Positions 63,077-64,000 of a stretch of DNA of 64,000 nt are shown one piece after another. The stretch comes from CATQHD01 sp965243165. GTDB taxonomy: Bacteria > Actinomycetota > Acidimicrobiia > Spongiisociales > Spongiisociaceae. The stretch spans positions 1,364,001 to 1,428,000 of the forward strand of contig OZ251535.1 in assembly GCA_965243165.1 (NCBI GenBank), in the 5' to 3' direction. The position numbers and the translations under genes were made by a program. The number at the start of each line of letters is the position of its first letter. Position 1 is the stretch's first letter. A model generated the notes under the pieces. The model saw only the letters and a program-made list of their open reading frames with translations, was not told the origin of the DNA and searched no databases.

Positions 63077-64000
63077 GTGGCGGGCCGGTTCCGCGATCTG
63101 GCGGACCTTCAGGGTACCTATTCCACAGCCGACGACCCGCTCCATGCCTTCTATATCCCTGTCCTGTCGCGGGCCAAACACCTCGACCGCAGCGCCGGAT
63201 ACTTCACCGCCCACGGTCTTGCGCTGATGGCCCAAGGGCTTTCCCGTTTCATTGCGAACGGCGGCAGGATGCGTCTGTTGGTCGGCGCCAAGCTCGAAGA
63301 GGGAGATGTGGAGGCGGTATCCGCCGGGGCCGATCTGTTGGAGATCACCCGCGATTGTCTCGTTCGCCTCTTCGAGGGGCCGCAAGACGAGGTTCAAACC
63401 CGTCGGCTCGAGGCCCTGGCGTGGATGGTCTCCACCAAAACTCTGGAAATCAAGGTGGGTCTTCCCAAAGATCCACGGACCGGCCTGCCGCTGGCTGCGT
63501 CTGAGGCGGACGGGTACTTTCATCTCAAGAACGGCGTGGCCGCCGATGCACACGGCGACAAGATCGCGTGGACGGGCAGCAACAACGAAACCATCGCCGC
63601 CTGGCTTACCAACTACGAGCAGTTCTCGGTCAGTCCGACCTGGGAGGGGCCTTGGTCGGAATCACAGGCTTCTGCGATCGAGGCCAACTTTCAACGCCTC
63701 TGGGACAATCGGCACGAAGACTGGATCACCCTGCCGATTCCCGAGGCGGCCCGTCGTTGTCTGCTCGAATACACCCCTGAGCGGGCGCCCTCAGTCGAGC
63801 CGGAGGAGGCGCCGCAGGAGGGCCCGGGAATCGAGGCGGTGATTGCGGCCTGGCTGCGCGACCTTCCCCGCCTGTTGGGCGTCGGAAAGGGTCTGGGCCG
63901 GGCCACCGCCGCCGTCCGGCCTTGGCCTCATCAGCGCCGGGCGGCCGACGACATCGTGGCGAGTTTTCCCGACCGCTTTCTGCTCGCCGACGAGGTGGGG
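63077..64000 (+). CDS. PLD-domain/SNF2-type helicase of the defence array (partial, runs off window)
   Basis: GTG 63077 directly follows the methyltransferase stop. The first 210 residues resemble a phospholipase D-like nuclease domain of the type fused to SNF2 helicases (SAGYFTAHGLALMAQGL, RMRLLVGAKLEE, HLKNGVAADAHGDKIAWTGSNNE with a His-Lys-like pair). After a linker the helicase begins with the Q-motif-like PWPHQRRAADDIV and FLLADEVG, the start of the nucleotide-binding motif I, where the window ends. Helicases of this form accompany DUF499 and DUF1156 in DISARM-related arrays. More genes of the island are likely beyond 64000. Confidence 0.82.
   Translation, partial: MAGRFRDLADLQGTYSTADDPLHAFYIPVLSRAKHLDRSAGYFTAHGLALMAQGLSRFIANGGRMRLLVGAKLEEGDVEAVSAGADLLEITRDCLVRLFEGPQDEVQTRRLEALAWMVSTKTLEIKVGLPKDPRTGLPLAASEADGYFHLKNGVAADAHGDKIAWTGSNNETIAAWLTNYEQFSVSPTWEGPWSESQASAIEANFQRLWDNRHEDWITLPIPEAARRCLLEYTPERAPSVEPEEAPQEGPGIEAVIAAWLRDLPRLLGVGKGLGRATAAVRPWPHQRRAADDIVASFPDRFLLADEVG

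Overview
The window looks like chromosomal DNA of a high-GC actinobacterium-like organism. Supporting signs are frequent GTG starts, ATGA/GTGA/TGATG gene overlaps, a leaderless ilv leader peptide, DUF222-HNH (13E12-type) endonucleases, a three-piece PntA1-PntA2-PntB transhydrogenase, and cell-surface proteins ending in SLH repeats of a kind common in Acidimicrobiia-like genomes. The lineage is an inference from gene content only. No tRNA, rRNA or CRISPR array was seen.

Layout. 1-1.8 kb: the edge of a class A beta-lactamase-like gene, a broken sulfatase fragment and an orphan gene. 1.86-8.9 kb: a histidine operon on the minus strand (yerC/TrpR-like regulator, hisG, hisD, hisB, hisH, hisF). It is split between hisD and hisB by a 2.3-kb cassette holding a RecF/OLD-like ATPase and a TOPRIM-like partner, flanked by two diverged copies of the hisD-hisB junction. 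9.1-20.5 kb: two tandem giant genes for secreted Calx-beta/SLH proteins. In each promoter, a run of 16 or 15 G separates a perfect TTGACA from TAAAGT. 20.7-36.5 kb: housekeeping genes, mostly minus strand (YbdK-type ligase, TrmH, nitroreductase, pntBA, leuB, leuA, ilvC, ilvN, ilvB with a leader peptide and attenuator, NYN protein, DUF2905, ilvD, phosphoesterase). 36.5-38 kb: an AT-richer type II restriction-modification pair. 38-43.4 kb: a UvrD/HRDC helicase, a DUF222-HNH gene, an IS5-family remnant and a dispersed repeat. 43.8-50.7 kb: hsp20, DUF1232, an MFS exporter and fabD-fabH-fabG-acpP-fabF. 50.8-53.5 kb: three tandem small coiled-coil/membrane genes and an inverted second DUF222-HNH gene. 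53.6-56.7 kb: small membrane proteins, Nudix, a DUF6941-like protein and a HicAB-like pair. 56.8-64 kb: a DISARM-related defence array (DUF499 ATPase, small protein, DUF1156 DNA methyltransferase, PLD/SNF2-type helicase running off the edge).

How it fits together. The ilv/leu genes form one branched-chain amino-acid operon that appears to run on into the NADPH-forming transhydrogenase. The fab genes form a standard type II fatty-acid cluster. The accessory layer is defence and surface variation. Three homopolymer tracts of 15-17 G/C occur exactly where length changes would matter: two in the promoter spacers of the surface-protein genes, and one inside the DUF499 defence gene, which is out of frame at the length read here. 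The window therefore suggests a genome that switches both surface layer and phage defence by slipped-strand mispairing. Homopolymer length is also a classic assembly error, so this must be checked on reads.
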